From: Isoetes taiwanensis
Lineage: Eukaryota; Streptophyta; Lycopodiopsida; Isoetales; Isoetaceae
NCBI GenBank assembly: GCA_021234155.1
Contig: JAJEKV010000017.1
Span: 18,984,372-19,048,371, forward strand
Length of the DNA stretch: 64,000 nucleotides
Direction of reading: 5' to 3'
In this document: positions 31,336 through 43,605 of the stretch, piece after piece
Layout of the letters: each line of letters starts with the position of its first letter
Position numbering within the stretch: position 1 is the first letter of the stretch
Program-made: the position numbers and the translations under genes
Notes under the pieces: generated by a model
What the model was told of the DNA's origin: nothing
The model's database searches: none
Seen by the model: only the letters and a program-made list of their open reading frames with translations

Positions 31336-32937
31336 TGTGACGATCCCCTACTAAATATACGGCTCCCAAATTACACCAGAGGGAAATCCCCTATCCGGCC
31401 TTTGGATCAGCATCTCTGCCTACTCCCGACTCGAATCTCCGCCAGAAAAGGGAAGGGGACATCATAGTGTCTTTATGCCAGCCTTCTATGGGCTCCTATC
31501 ACGCCGGGAAGCATAACATCGCTTTAACTAGCAATAATAATACATCATAATTACCTCGGCTGGGTAGCTCATCCACATATCCATAGTAAAGAACATAATC
31601 ATATGCCATAAAACATGAGAGCTCCTAACATGGTCTTACATCGCAAGGAAGTCGACCGACCGATAGGCCTCAAGATAGAGCAGACCGAGCTCATAAACAA
31701 TGGCGTGGGGTGGCTAAGACAATGGCTAGGGTTGACCACTCCATCCGCCTTCGCATATTACTTTGCAGACATGGGCTAGATCAAGCCGCGGCATGACTCT
31801 TAACCTTTCCTGACACGCAGCCCCATGGCATCACCCATCGACTACCTGTGCTGCATCTCCCTGTCCGACGAGGCAGGAAGGGTTGCATCTCCCTTCCCCG
31901 GTCTAGGAGGCTCCACGGTACTAGGAGAATCGTGATCTAACACACGATTCTGCACCTCGCATCAACCCCCAAAACAAGAGCCAAGCCGACACTTGCAACT
32001 CTTGGAGAGGCATTACACCATTGCCCTGTGAGGTGTCGGACTCCATGCTCGCCCACACGGCGGACCACCATAAGCCTAGCCTCCACTATGATCCCCCTCG
32101 GCTCCCCACTTACAGGATCCACCCTCCATCTGCCTCTAGCCCCATTGTGTAGTAGCCGAATGGCCATAGCCTTACAGTCCGGCAAGTTCCTATGCACGCC
32201 GCGATCTAATAGAACCAAGGATCTACACTAGGAGGTACATATGGCCCCAGGGTCTCTACCCCTTCCCAATCCAAGAGGAGCAAACATGATCAACCAACAT
32301 CCCATAACATCATATCATGATATCATAAGAACATCTTTAACCTTAATCATCCATATCTAACTAACAGCTTAGGTTCCTTGATTAGGGTTCAAGATGTTCA
32401 ACAAAGGTTCTAGGGTGGCTCTACTCTAGACATCTAATACTAACCCATCCGGAGTGCTAACTCGCATGAACTAACATGAACCCTACTCAACCTACTCTCC
32501 GTGGCTTCCTCCCATCCCCTCGGGCGCCTCCATGCTCCCTTGATCGGGTCGGCTAGTTTGCTCCCCCCACGATCATACACACCTTCCGTGGCCGCCCGTG
32601 CTAGACTATGATTTTAATCCAAGTGCTCAAATCCGGCTAACGTGACGAGAGTCTGTGCTAGGTCGTGTTAGGTCTAGGGCTAGGGTTAGAGCCACATAGG
32701 TGTGGGTCCATTACGGGATGCCACGCGGCACCACTAAGATGAGGTCGCAGTATGGCATTCAACAGGATAAGGCCATGTGGAAATGGCCTTTTATCCTGCT
32801 AAGTTATCAAGTTAACAATTAACTTGATGTGCACCCCTTTGCCACTTTCTAAGGCATACATACCTTAGGTAGACTTGTATGGTGACGGGTCCAGAATATA
32901 ATGCATTTATAGCGAGATATTCCCCTCGAACATCACA
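31336..32937 (-). repeat. Chr-2 3' LTR
   Basis: On the minus strand it starts TGTGATGTTCGAGG and ends CGTCACA. The 31336-32465 part matches 42459-43605. The rest is related to the start of the Chr-3 LTR but diverged. Confidence 0.85.
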
Positions 32938-33862
32938 TTCTCCTTTAGACAATGTCAGCCTCAAAGATTAAGCGCTTAAGGTGAGCCCACTTCTATCCTC
33001 GCGAAAACAACACAAGAACATCCACTTAATTTTAAACGATCAACTTCCTATTAATAAAGAGTTAAATGAAACAAAATTTAGGCTATATTTGTACTTATAC
33101 AAAATTATATAGCCTTAACATATTTACTTCTTTACAATAATTCAAAAACATTATTATAAGAGTATTAGGGTTCATAATCTAAATTATGGGTCCCCCTATC
33201 TTCTCGTGAATACCGATGCTCACTTTTCACTTTCCCGCGACAAGGAGCATAATATTTAGTTTAATTAATAAGTTTGTGGTTTTAGGACCACCCCCTTACC
33301 AAGATCTTGCAGACCGATCATGGCCCCTTTCGCATTTGAGCTTAAGGACCATTTAAGATGATCCCATCATCGCCCATGATCAAGTGCTACCTTGTACTCT
33401 CTAAGCACTCGCAAGTACGAAGTACCCTAGTGCATCATGCCCCAAGGGTTTTTGGGTTAGGAACGCCTCCCTTTCACGATCCCATCATCGCATTACGATC
33501 ACCTCGACCTTCACCATGACCCCCTATGGCCGTGTGCTAACCTCACATCGCGGCATAGTGGAGTATCCATCATGTCCCATCATCGCGCTAATTCATGCTC
33601 ATTTCTCTCTCAAGATGGCCCTATTGGTCATGCGCGACCTCTTGGTGCATGTTGGCCTAGAGAACTTTAGAGGCTTATCTCATCATCGCCTATTACAGCC
33701 TTGGAAGATTCCTCGGGCATATGTATTCCACTAGCTAGAATACATCCGCCGAAGCTAGAGGCTAACTATGTAACATATTAAGCTAACCTCCGGGTAAGCT
33801 CTGGCCCACTCAAGCTCTGAGACGCATCAGCCCCATCAAACTCCTTCATAAACTCCGGCATG
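32938..33862 (-). other. Chr-2 polypurine tract and 3' non-coding region with GATGATGGG repeats
   Basis: AAAGGAGAA lies on the minus strand just before the LTR. Between about 33345 and 33700 the plus-strand motif CCATCATCGC recurs four times, roughly 90-120 bp apart. The matching minus-strand motif GCGATGATGGG recurs in the Chr-3 3' region. Confidence 0.55.
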
Positions 33863-33960
33863 CCTCCAAATCCTGCTTCAATACCCATGTCGCTTTTCCA
33901 CCGCGTTTCCACTTGACCAACATCGAGGAACTCTAGACCTCCTAGTCTTCTTTGAATGAC
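33863..33960 (-). pseudogene. Chr-2 chromodomain
   Basis: The minus strand reads MLVKWKRGGKATWVLKQDLEA in one frame, from 33923 down to about 33863, a near-canonical chromodomain core (VKWKG ... ATW ... DL). It is the best-preserved of the three. It follows integrase and binds methylated histone tails in known chromoviruses. Confidence 0.75.
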
Positions 33961-33999
33961 TTTATCAAGAAGTAACTGTGCACAATTTCAACCCCGCCC

Positions 34000-35320
34000 T
34001 CCTCACATTTCCAACAAAGTTGGAGTATCCAAGACTTCCTCGTGGCTAGGATTGTGCCTTTTCAATAAAACTTTTACGTGGAAAACCTGTGAACTTTGAG
34101 ATGGGCCTAAGATCCAACTTGTGGCAGGCTTGGGAGCCCACTCTCTCCAAAAATCTTGAACGGACCAGCCCCATCGAGGGCAAGCTTCTTGCAACTCCCA
34201 CCAAGCTTAGCTTTGCTTAACCTTTGATCTTCAACCACACGCTATTGCCTACTTTGAACTCCCTTTACTTACCTGTGTACCGCTTCTACACTCTCTCACA
34301 CTTCATGATAGGAGGTAACTCTCTGATTTCTTCCACCACCGCATATCTCCCAGCATCCGGCTGGACATTTCGCTAACCTTTCGACACCTGATTGTGCTGC
34401 ATCCCCGGTTAGGCACCCGCACCGTGAATTTAATATGGAAGGAGATATCCGAGATGACTCCTCGCTGGCAATTATTGTAGGCGACTCTACCAAGTGGATG
34501 TACTCTCATCCTTAATTTGGACCGCTTTATTCCACACAAAGTTTCTGCTATATCTCTCAATGATTCGATTCGCCCTTCCGTCAATTCATCCGCTTAGATG
34601 ATATGCCGCGGCTCATGGAGAGCTTCGTCTGGTGCTAAAGAGGTCCCCGCCAGCACTCTATAAACTTAGAATCTCCTCACGATACATTCCCCGAGGCATG
34701 CCATATGGAGCCCTAAAAATCTCCTTCACAAACAGCTTCTGGCAAGATTCACGCGTGGTCCGAGTCTTTACAAGGCACAAATGCCATATCTATAAACTTG
34801 TTCATAATAACCATCAATGCATCCTTGCCCTAAGAGTTCTAGGAGTCCTCGGTGATAAAATCCATACTTATGACCTTCCACTTAGCATTTGGCACTCCTG
34901 GCCTAGCGCACTGAACTGGCCGCCCGCTATTCATCAAAATAACCGCACTCGGATATATCCTACATTCCGGGCTTCTTCATTCCCTCGGCCGTAAGTAGCT
35001 ACTAATCTTGAAGTAGGTCTTCATAAAACCTCGCATGCCCTCAAGTATTGGCCGCTGTGTGTGTCATGAAGCAACATCTCTTTATACCCGACGCATTTGG
35101 GCACACAACTTATATGTTTTATATGATACAACAAGTTGCCTCCTTCTTATAATGCCTTTGAAGGCTTCGCCTCTATCCGTTTTCCTAGCCTCCCGAGTGA
35201 GATTCTCCTGCACTTGAAATCTCCATCTGATCGCGTGGTCTCCCTCGATCTTCTTACCAAACTCATCAGCGGTACCCATTGTACGCGCTTCTCGCCTTCA
35301 AAAGGGTCTTCTAGAAAGAG
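34000..35320 (-). pseudogene. Chr-2 integrase, frameshifted
   Basis: The minus strand shows EGRIESLRDIAETLCG near 34570 (third catalytic Glu and helix), a linker, NSVWLKIKG near 34250, then KLPSMG and FLERVGSQAYKLDLRPI near 34160-34090, the C-terminal module that precedes the chromodomain. The zinc-binding and first Asp parts are poorly readable. Confidence 0.65.
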
Positions 35321-36750
35321 CATCAAAGAATCATTCAACTTTACCCGCTTATAAGCAATCTCAAAATCATACTTCTTAGGAATTCCATCCACCTCTTTGC
35401 CTTTAGATTGAGGAGCGGTTGGGTAAAGATGTATTGGAGGCTCGCATGATTTAACCAAACTTCCTTCCAAGCAAATAATGCCTCCAAATACGTAAGAGAG
35501 CTCGACAAATGGCTAGAAGTTCCCGACATCATGGGTTGATAGCTGCTCGGTAATGCTCAACTTCTTGGAATCATAGGCCACTACTCTTCCTTCTTGCATA
35601 AGGACTCCACTGGCCGCTATCTTACTTGCATCTCGTTACTTACCTTTGTCTCTAGGTCCTGTCCGTAACTAGCACCGTACAAGTTAAGGCCTCCTTAAGC
35701 TCTCAAATGGCTTTGAACATTTTCTAGCCAATGTCTCCCAACTCACCAACAATTTTAGTGAGGTCCTACAAAGGGGACGCCCACTTAGCTTAAGTCCTTC
35801 ACTTAATCCTTCGTGCATTAATATCCGCTGCATCTAGAAAGCTTCTACCCCCGCTTCACATTCTTTGGGAGCTGGCCAATCCACTCATCGCTTCACCTTT
35901 TATGGTCTAGTGGAGATCCTTCCAACATATGACATGGCCCAAGTACTCCACTCTTCTCAGAGCAAAGTGGCATTTGGAGAGTTTCCATACAAGCGATGTC
36001 ACCAACTTTTCCAACACCCTTCTCAAATGTCGCACTCATGATCTTCAATGGACTTTGGTTGTGACTAGAATGTCACGAAGAAGACAATGACAAACCTTAT
36101 CTAGAATTCCCTCAAGACGCTCATGAGGCGCATGAAAGTTGGCCGAGCACTGACAATCCAGCTGGCACATCAGAAACTCAAAGCGACTATACCAAGGTTT
36201 AAAGGCGGTCTTATGGATATTGTTCCCTCTTCCTCGAGCGAGCCCCCGACTTCAAATCAATTTTTAGAGAATACCTTTGCTCCTCGGAGTTGGTCCATTA
36301 AATCCTCACTCCCCGCCTTTGCAATGCATACTTATTCTTATCAGTCGCTTGTTGAGTCAAGCAGTCTATGCACATTCTTAAGCTCCTATCTTCTTCTTCA
36401 CTAAGAGCATAGTGCTCCAAAGCACATACGACTTGCCCTAATAAAACTAAGCTCAAGCAATTCCCCGAGCCGCTTCTTGAGCTCAATCAATCTCGGTGCT
36501 CATTCTCAGACTTCATCGGTAGCCTTTGCATCCGAGCTAATGTGATCTCACACTCCACACCCCTATAAGGTGGTAGCCGCTGATTTCATCCGGAATACAT
36601 CCTTAAACTCCCAAATGCTTCCCCTGCTACCTACCAAGTAACTGATTCCCCTTTGGTCGCCTTTCCATCTTGCTACTGGGCTCGATTGCCTCTTAACCTC
36701 AAAATGTAAATCCACCCGCTTTCATACATTTCCTTAGTTGCTTCAAAGCA
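35321..36750 (-). pseudogene. Chr-2 RT and RNase H, frameshifted
   Basis: The RT core: TFMRLM near 36140, then VIVFF and a DIL segment around 36110-36075 (the FFDDIL site with one Asp damaged). The RNase H end: HASLQYIFTQPLLNLKAKRW near 35440 and KYDFEIAYKRVK near 35360. Confidence 0.7.
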
Positions 36751-38350
36751 GTCATAATCGCATAGAAGAAGCCGCCTCTTTACTCTCATACTGCACTTGG
36801 TGTCAGTCCGGCCGCCATGGCGACTTCATTGCTAAGCCGCAATGATCATGGCTACCGCTTAAACCCGGCACAAGTATCTTTCCACTTCCATGACTCCCAT
36901 CGGCCACTTCATTTCCACTAATGTCTGCGTCGCATCGTGATCCTCTCCTTACAACAATGACGCCATTTGCCATAGCAACCGCCTTGGCTTAGACTCCCCC
37001 AATACCTTTGTTCTTCATTAGGGCTGCACCAGGAGAGGCTAAGTTGTGAGATACCGTCTATGGAGAGGGACTTATATGGATTGCTATCTATGATTCCATC
37101 ACCGGCAATGATCGCCGGACTTCGATTTCTTTTCACTATCGGCTCGGACTCAATATTTTGTATATGGCAATACCATCTATGTCTCCGGCCTATGCTCGTC
37201 ACTATCTCCTTCACGGTGAATCCTAATCCATTAAAAGCTCTCGCTAAAGTCAGCCAGATGATTTACCGGCAACAGCGTGTTCCGCCCGGCTGGAAGCACT
37301 CAAACATAGCTTCTTCGATATAATTCCCTTGCTCTTCTTTCATCATCGATCAACAATGAAGACGCTTTAGCATGTCACTGATGCATTCTCATGGCTATTT
37401 ATCCCCAAGGGTCTTACCGAAGCTCTTCCCCGCCATACCGATGGCATAGCTGCCGACATGGTTTACTCCGGGTAATTGCCCTGAAAATGCTCGCTGACTT
37501 TCCCTTGAAGGTCGATCACCGGGCGCTGGTGGAGCTTCTTCCAAGCTTATGGCTTTATCCCTGGGCCGGCTTAATCGATTTTGGGTTGATTGTTCTGACT
37601 AGCCTTTGATATTGTTGTTCAATCCTCAATGTAGGTTTCTAACCGCTTTGCCTTCCGAACCGAACATGGAGCCTCGAAGTCGCATGAATTCCTCCTCGTA
37701 TTTTGCTAACGATAAGGTACCCCGCTTCAATCAGAATTGCCGATCAATACCTGCATGCGACTCAGGTACATACCGTTCCAAAGGCCTTGTCAAGGTCTTG
37801 AATCGCGAACTGTTCCTTTGAGCTTGTTGGCCCCTTTATGCAGCCTTTCCACCGTGATTCTAGCCGCCCTATCAAGTTTGCTGTAGCAACCTTCCCTATA
37901 TCCTTGTCCTTCATGCCATAAGAGTTGCCAAACTCTCCATTTCGCTGCCGCTTCATGCCTGATCTGTCTCTCGGTGAACTCCACCCAACTTCCTAGTCTT
38001 CCGCCACATTGCTCATAGCACTGCCAACTTTTGATAGTCATCCGCCTTTCCTTGCCCGCTCTTACCTCGCGGAAGCGGCATCTACTCACTTCCGAAGCCA
38101 GAACCTGCCTTTGGTCAGTCTCGCGTCTCGGGCGAACCGGAGTTAGTGGTGCTGGAGTTCTTCTCTGCTTCCTTTCCTCTTCCCTCGCCTCTCGACATTT
38201 CCTCGATTGTCTTGCCTCTCCTACCGTGGACCTTCCTCGCATGCCTTGCCGAGGTAGTGGTGGAGGTGGGAGGTGGAGCAGTGCATATTCTTGGGCATTC
38301 ATCAATGGGTGGCCTTAAAGGACAGCTGGATGCATCTTGATTCCTCATCC
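36751..38350 (-). pseudogene. Chr-2 gag and protease region
   Basis: Gag begins near 38305 with a Pro-rich segment (LHLPPPPLPRQGMRGR) and a basic stretch, and shares MKDKDIGKVAT (near 37910) with the Chr-3 gag (50826). The protease cannot be placed exactly; it should lie near 36800-37200. Confidence 0.55.
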
Positions 38351-40090
38351 GGACGGTGCCTTGCTAATTGCTTCCGCCATTTCCTCGCGTCATCTTGATC
38401 ACGCCCTAATAGGTTTCTAGGTACCCATCGCGATGCCTACCGCCTTGAGAACTCCGAAATGCGAGTTCCTTGCTGCAAGGGTTAATCATCAATGCTTTGT
38501 TATTTAAGTTGCACACTAATCATTCTTGCTTACGCTTGAATTGTTGTTAGGTACAAAAGAAATTTTGTGAAAATTCTACTTCTACAAGCCAAGATCATGG
38601 TACGCACATTAATTAGTAAATGTCACATTTCATGAACTATATGATAATAACCGGAGAGAGGGTTTCCAAATATACTCTTAATTAATTAACAAAACAAGCT
38701 TTCCATCCATGTCCCTCATGGACTTGGAAGAAGTTCTTCTACATTCTTCAATTATATGCCCTGCCGCATGTTCAGATTCTTGCCGACTTCCAATGCTCTT
38801 GCCATCCGCGGGTGCCTGCTTCGTGCTATTGCCGCCACTAATGACAAGTGTGCATCCTCGAGGTGTCTTCGGCGGTCGAGAATGAAGAGCTACGGATCTC
38901 TTTTTATGGAAGAGATAACATGATCACTTAACTCCTCGCGGAAGACTATGATCTCGCCTCTTTGCCAAGGATCTAAGATAGTACCCGAAAGGGATTTTAC
39001 CCCGCTCGCCCCGCGGGTTCCCTGCATTCTCTCCTCGAAGCCGCTTCGCCGAAAACATCTAATGCCATAAGATCCTGTGGTCTCTCCACATAGTAGTTGC
39101 ATTCTCCAAGTTGATGCCGCTAGAAGCCACAAGATACCGAGCGACCGGCTCACCGGAGCTTGGGCCTCTTTCCCTTATATATCCTCGCTTTGATCTGCTA
39201 ATCTTCTTCGAATGATGGGTTCCTCACGAGCATCCGCTTTATCTCACGGGTGTAAGCTTGAATGTCCGACATAGTTTCCTCGCATAGGAGTGACGTACGG
39301 GCCACTTCCCCTTGGGATTTCTTGGTAGGAGTAGTCGATGAAGCCACCGCCTCGCTTCTTCTATAATTAGCCTAGGAGCTCATCGATCCTCGGTGACCTT
39401 TCTTCTGGGGAAGGTTGAGGATGGTATGGATATGTACTCGCCGCCGATGCATGATCGGGTCGTATCGGATACCACCAGCGTAACAACTCGCCTTTAATAC
39501 TTCCTCTGTTTTAAGCATATACTTCCATCCTTCTTGCCTCCTCATTTCCCAACTTTAAGCTCTCTCCTCTGTTTTCATAATCCCCGCTTCAATCTGCAAC
39601 ATAGGTGTTTCTCGGCGTGGAGCCGTAGTATTCGCATTCGTGAAACTGATCTCGTGGATGTTCATCCGCCCTCCGCGTCGGTGAGGTGCCAAATCTAAAG
39701 GTTGGATTGACGGGCTCCTGGTTGGTTGACTGTCCGCATCGCATGAACAAAGCAAGGCCGCAATGGTGAGATATCTGTCTATGATGCTTACGTGTCATGT
39801 CCGGCATGCTCGCTCCTATCCCACAACCTATTCTTGGTCTTAGATCCCCACCATGGCTTGGGATACGTAGAGTCTTGCAGAAACTCCATTTCCCTCCCCT
39901 AGGTGGCAAACTAACTTCCTGTAGGATCTCGCCGTCATATTGGCAAATGATGCTCTGCGGTAATAGGAGTTCTAGTCAAGGGGTAGCATGAAGATCAAAG
40001 AGATGATCAAAGACATGGAAAAGCTTGTTCGCCAGGAAATCACGGATGTGATTACCCTCATTGTACCATCTAACAAGCTGATGGTGCCAT
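38351..40090 (-). pseudogene. Chr-2 ORF2, unknown protein, frameshifted
   Basis: On the minus strand it begins with ATG at 40090 (MAPSA). Other frames read YNEGNHIRDFLANKLFHVFD and then FDLHAT, a segment also found in Chr-3 (near 48650). Further on comes LPPRGGKWSFCKTLRIPSH. About 115 bp upstream is TATAGAAAG. No domain recognised. The 3' end is not fixed; the coding signal fades near 38700. Confidence 0.45.
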
Positions 40091-40200
40091 TGGAGCTTTA
40101 GATAAGTGAAAAATGGCTTGTGAAGATGTGAGTAGGCTGAAAATCGCCCGGCGTCGGTGAGAGCAGCTTTGATGGGGAGAATGACAAATGAGACCCCTTT

Positions 40201-40209
40201 CTATAGACT
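40201..40209 (-). promoter_or_regulatory. Internal TATA-like box upstream of Chr-2 ORF2
   Basis: The minus strand reads GTCTATAGAAAGGGG, about 115 bp before the ORF2 start codon. The position matches Chr-1 and Chr-3. Confidence 0.45.
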
Positions 40210-40380
40210 AGGGATGCCTCGTTCCGCACAAGGGTTCTCGATGGGGAAACTTTGTTCCTATGGCTATGGTGTCTAAATGGCTACCATGAAGTGTAAATCT
40301 AAGCAAAACAAAGCAAGAAACACTACATGGCAGTTTGTTGGATGAAAATTGGTCAATGTGGGCAAAAATGGGCGAAACCG

Positions 40381-40650
40381 GGTTGGTTCACGCAAAATGG
40401 CTCTGCGTCGCGAACGCAGATGGGTTTTGCACGATACAACCCGATTTCGGGTTTTTTTCTGTTTCTAAGAAGAGTTCAGAGAAATTAGAGATCCTAATAT
40501 GACTTTTTGGCATGATCCTAGCCTAACTAGAAACTTTTCTTATGCAAAATGAACATAATTTAGTAAACCAGACAATAAAATCGGTTGGTTCGCGTTACTC
40601 AAGGCCACGAACACGAGATGGGTTTTGCGCGATGCAACCCGGTTTCGGAA
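40381..40650. repeat. Two hairpin motifs of Chr-2, 202 bp apart
   Basis: GGTTGGTTC at 40381 and 40583, each followed by GATGGGTTTTGC and then a CAACCCG arm, so each folds back. They lie between the H3-like frame and ORF2, as in Chr-1, and share GGTTTTGC...AACC with the inner arm of the Chr-1 motif. Confidence 0.75.
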
Positions 40651-40839
40651 TTTTTTTCCAGATTTTGACGAATTTAATTAGAATGCTTAACTAATTAATT
40701 TTACTTTAAACATTCCAAATTTAATAGTCAAAACTAAAGTACAATTTGAGCTACTCAAGCACAATTTCATACAAAATTCAAATTCATTTACAAACAAAAT
40801 TTTATATACTTATACATTACTACAAAATTATCCTCGCGA

Positions 40840-41876
40840 TATTCCTTTATGATACGGGCGCCGCCTGGCATAGACCAGACAATAAGTACCTCTTCGCATG
40901 GATTGGCGCAGAGGTTTCCTCAAGAGTCAAGGAGCTCACTGCCACCAACACTTCGGTTAGAGCGACGCCAATTCCTCGTAGGTTTGCGGATCTAACTCTT
41001 CGCGATCACTTCCGCGATGAGTCGCCGGTCGGTGTTTCCTAATCGTGAGATTAGTGCACCGCTGAAAGTGCTTTAATTCAAAACTTGGCTACGCATGTGA
41101 GTTTGGTCCTGCGGGTGGACTCCTTCTTAAGCCTCGGCCGTATGGGCGGCAGCCTTTGGGCCTGTTCTTGCTGGTCGACCTTCACGAAGGCCGACATTTC
41201 GCTGCTAGCATTACCATTATACCGCCCAACGACGCGAGGTGATTCCTCGCATGGAGGCTGCATCCGGCGAGGCGCTCGCGCTTAATCTGCCGCCACCGCC
41301 TCAGCTTGACCACCTTGGGTGGCTTCGGGCCAATTTCTAAGGTGGTCTTTATACGGGTTTGAGGACTCTCCCACGCACTCGCTTCTTCCTCCTCCTCGCC
41401 TCTTCGCCATCTCCTCCTTCCGCCACCACTTCCTCTTCTTCGGTATTCCGGGAGGCCTTCTATCCCGACGCCCTTCTGGGCCTATCATTCCTCGTTTTTC
41501 GCCCTCCGGGTTTTTCTCAGCGCCCTCTCTTCTTCGTCAGCCTCATTCTCCTACCACTTCGCGAACTCACTTTGCCTCTTCTTTGTGCCGGCGGCCCGAA
41601 CTGGCAGGTTGGCTGTTTTGGTCCTCCCGGCCGCCTTCCACTTCCGCGGTCCGGACGAGGGTCCAAAGTGGTTGACTCGCCGTTCTTCCGGGTGCCCGCC
41701 GACGGCGAATCGTCATTGCCGCCGGGCCTCTTCCGGTGAGACGCGGAAGGTGTCATCGCCGAGGAGAACACTTCGTCACCGTGCTTGGGTCGAAGGTGAG
41801 GTGGACCGCTATGTACCGACTGCCAGTTCATTTATCGATCATAGGTCTACCGGGTTGTTTGTTTGGTGCGAGCCAT
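40840..41876 (-). pseudogene. Chr-2 histone H3/CENH3-like protein, frameshifted
   Basis: The minus-strand start codon at 41876 opens MARTKQTTR, the first residues of histone H3 with one change, then a stop. A long basic, Gly/Pro-rich stretch follows (about 41800-41300, GC-rich). Then FELKHFQRCTNLTIRK near 41090-41045 matches the H3/CENH3 N helix (HFQ and TNL are CENH3-like). RRLIAEVIAKS matches helix 1, GVALTEVLVAV-SSLTLEETSA helix 2, and PIHAKR near 40905-40890 the loop before the last helix. The last helix is garbled and the 3' end approximate. A TATA-like box lies about 90 bp upstream. The long insert between the H3 tail and fold is not seen in normal H3. Confidence 0.75.
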
Positions 41877-41962
41877 ACTTAATCTGCAGGGAAAATGGAT
41901 GACGAAGGTCGAAAGCAAAGAGAGAGGTGGTGGAGAAAAAGGTTGAGGGAAAATGAGGTGTC

Positions 41963-41974
41963 GATATTTAAAAA
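41963..41974 (-). promoter_or_regulatory. Internal TATA-like box upstream of the Chr-2 H3-like gene
   Basis: The minus strand reads CCTCCTTTTTTAAATATCGACAC, nearly the same as CCTCCTTTTAAATATCTCGACAC in Chr-3 (46678-46700). It lies about 90 bp before the start codon in both. Confidence 0.5.
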
Positions 41975-42438
41975 AGGAGGGTCCCCGAACATTCTCCCAC
42001 CATTAATAGGTAGCCCACTTATTAGCCCCCTTATTAAACAACACAACCAATGCAATCTCTAATTCATTAATATATATTTAATTACCAGCATACATAATTT
42101 AATTCTCAGAGATATACCCAAAATCTCTCGACTTCCTAATAGCTTCCAAAGTATTAATTATGGATTTGCTTTATTTTTCACCCGTGTCCTCGATTGGCAT
42201 GATTCTTCGACCCATTTTAGGTGAAATTTGATGATGCATAATTTTCACTTCAAATTTACTAGAAGGTGAATTTGGATCATTCATTTCTTTGTTCACCTCT
42301 AACTTAATTTCGACTCCACTACTCAGAGAAAATTTTCCCCTATTTTCGAGGTTCTGGTGGAAATTTTTATTTCAGCACCCCTATAAGCTTGTTAGACTAC
42401 TTTCATGGTTATGGTTTCCGTAAGGTTCGGGTCAACCA

Positions 42439-42458
42439 AGAATATCGCCCGATACTAT
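42439..42458 (-). other. Chr-2 primer binding site, decayed
   Basis: The minus strand just inside the 5' LTR reads ATAGTATCGGGCGATATTC, a diverged iMet-type site (TGGTATCAGAGC). Confidence 0.45.
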
Positions 42459-43605
42459 TGTGACGCCTTCATCAATAATATACGGCCTCTACCGCATTAA
42501 TTCAGAGGAAATCCCCATCCGGCCTCTTCGACCGCACGCGTCTCCGCCTACCCGCCAAGACTCGAATTGTGAGGCGGAAGGGACACGAAGGTGTCTTGTG
42601 CGCTCTATGGGCCTTATCACAAGCATAACATCGCCGGAATTCAGTTAATAACGATATACATCACACTACCGGCGGTAGCTCTATCCACATATCCATAGGT
42701 AAAGAACATAATCATATGCCATAAACATGAGAGCTCCTACCCATGGTCTGACATCGGCGAAGTCGCATCGACCGATAGGCCTCTGAAGATAGAGCGCTGC
42801 ATCGAAGTCATAACAATGGTGGCGGGCCGCTTAAGACAATGGCTAGGGTTGATCACTCCATCCGGGCCTCTCCCGTGTGGTATACTTTGCGCACGGCTAG
42901 ACTGCCGTGGCATGACTTAACATTCTTCCTGGACACGCAAATTCCCATGGCATCACCTTAATTTCCGACTTACCTGTGCTGCATCTCCTCAAGTCCCGGA
43001 CGAGGTAGGAAGGGTCAGACTTCCCCTTCCCTGTGGCTCCAGGCTCCACCTGCAGCTAGAGAATCGTGGACGACACACGATTCGCATCTGATCAACCCCC
43101 AAAACAAGAGCCAAGCCGACACTTGCAACTCTTGAGAGGCGTGCATGGCCACCATTGCCCTTCAGAGGTTCCGGGACCCATGCTCGCCCACACGTAAGGA
43201 CCGTAATTATGCTTCCTAGCCTCCAATTAAGTGGGATCCCCAAGCCCCTACTCGGCAGGATCCACCTCCATCTTGCCTCTAGCCCCGCTTGTGTAGTACC
43301 GAAATACATCATAGCTTCCATAGCCCTTGCCCCTATGCACAAATGCGATTCATTAGAACTAAGGATCTACACTAGGAGCATACTACATATGGCCTCTAGT
43401 CTCACTCTTCCCAATCCAAGAGGAGCAAACATGATCAACCAACATCTCATAACATCATATCATGATAATCATCATAAGAACATCTTAACCTAATCATCCA
43501 TATCTAACTAACAGTTAGGGTTCCTTGATTAGGGTTCAAGACGTTCAACAAAGGTTCTAGGGTGGCTCTACTCTAGACACGAAATACTAACCCATCTGGA
43601 GTGCT
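42459..43605 (-). repeat. Chr-2 5' LTR, truncated
   Basis: Matches 31336-32465 in the same orientation and stops at 43605 after GGAGTGCTAACA. About 460 bases of U3, where the LTR promoter should be, are missing. Confidence 0.8.

Larger units (their letters stand above)
31336..43605 (-). mobile_element. Chr-2: relative of Chr-1 on the minus strand
   Basis: The 3' LTR is at 31336-32937 and the 5' LTR at 42459-43605 (truncated). On the minus strand the order is H3-like frame, ORF2, gag, protease, RT, RNase H, integrase, chromodomain, the same as Chr-1 and Chr-3. Its LTR and leader are closer to Chr-3 than to Chr-1. The upstream 460 or so bases of the 5' LTR are missing, so it cannot start its own transcript. 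Frames are broken. Confidence 0.85.

Noticed and set aside
41319-41902. Several plus-strand frames of over 100 codons
   Set aside because: Antisense of the GC-rich basic insert of the Chr-2 H3-like gene.
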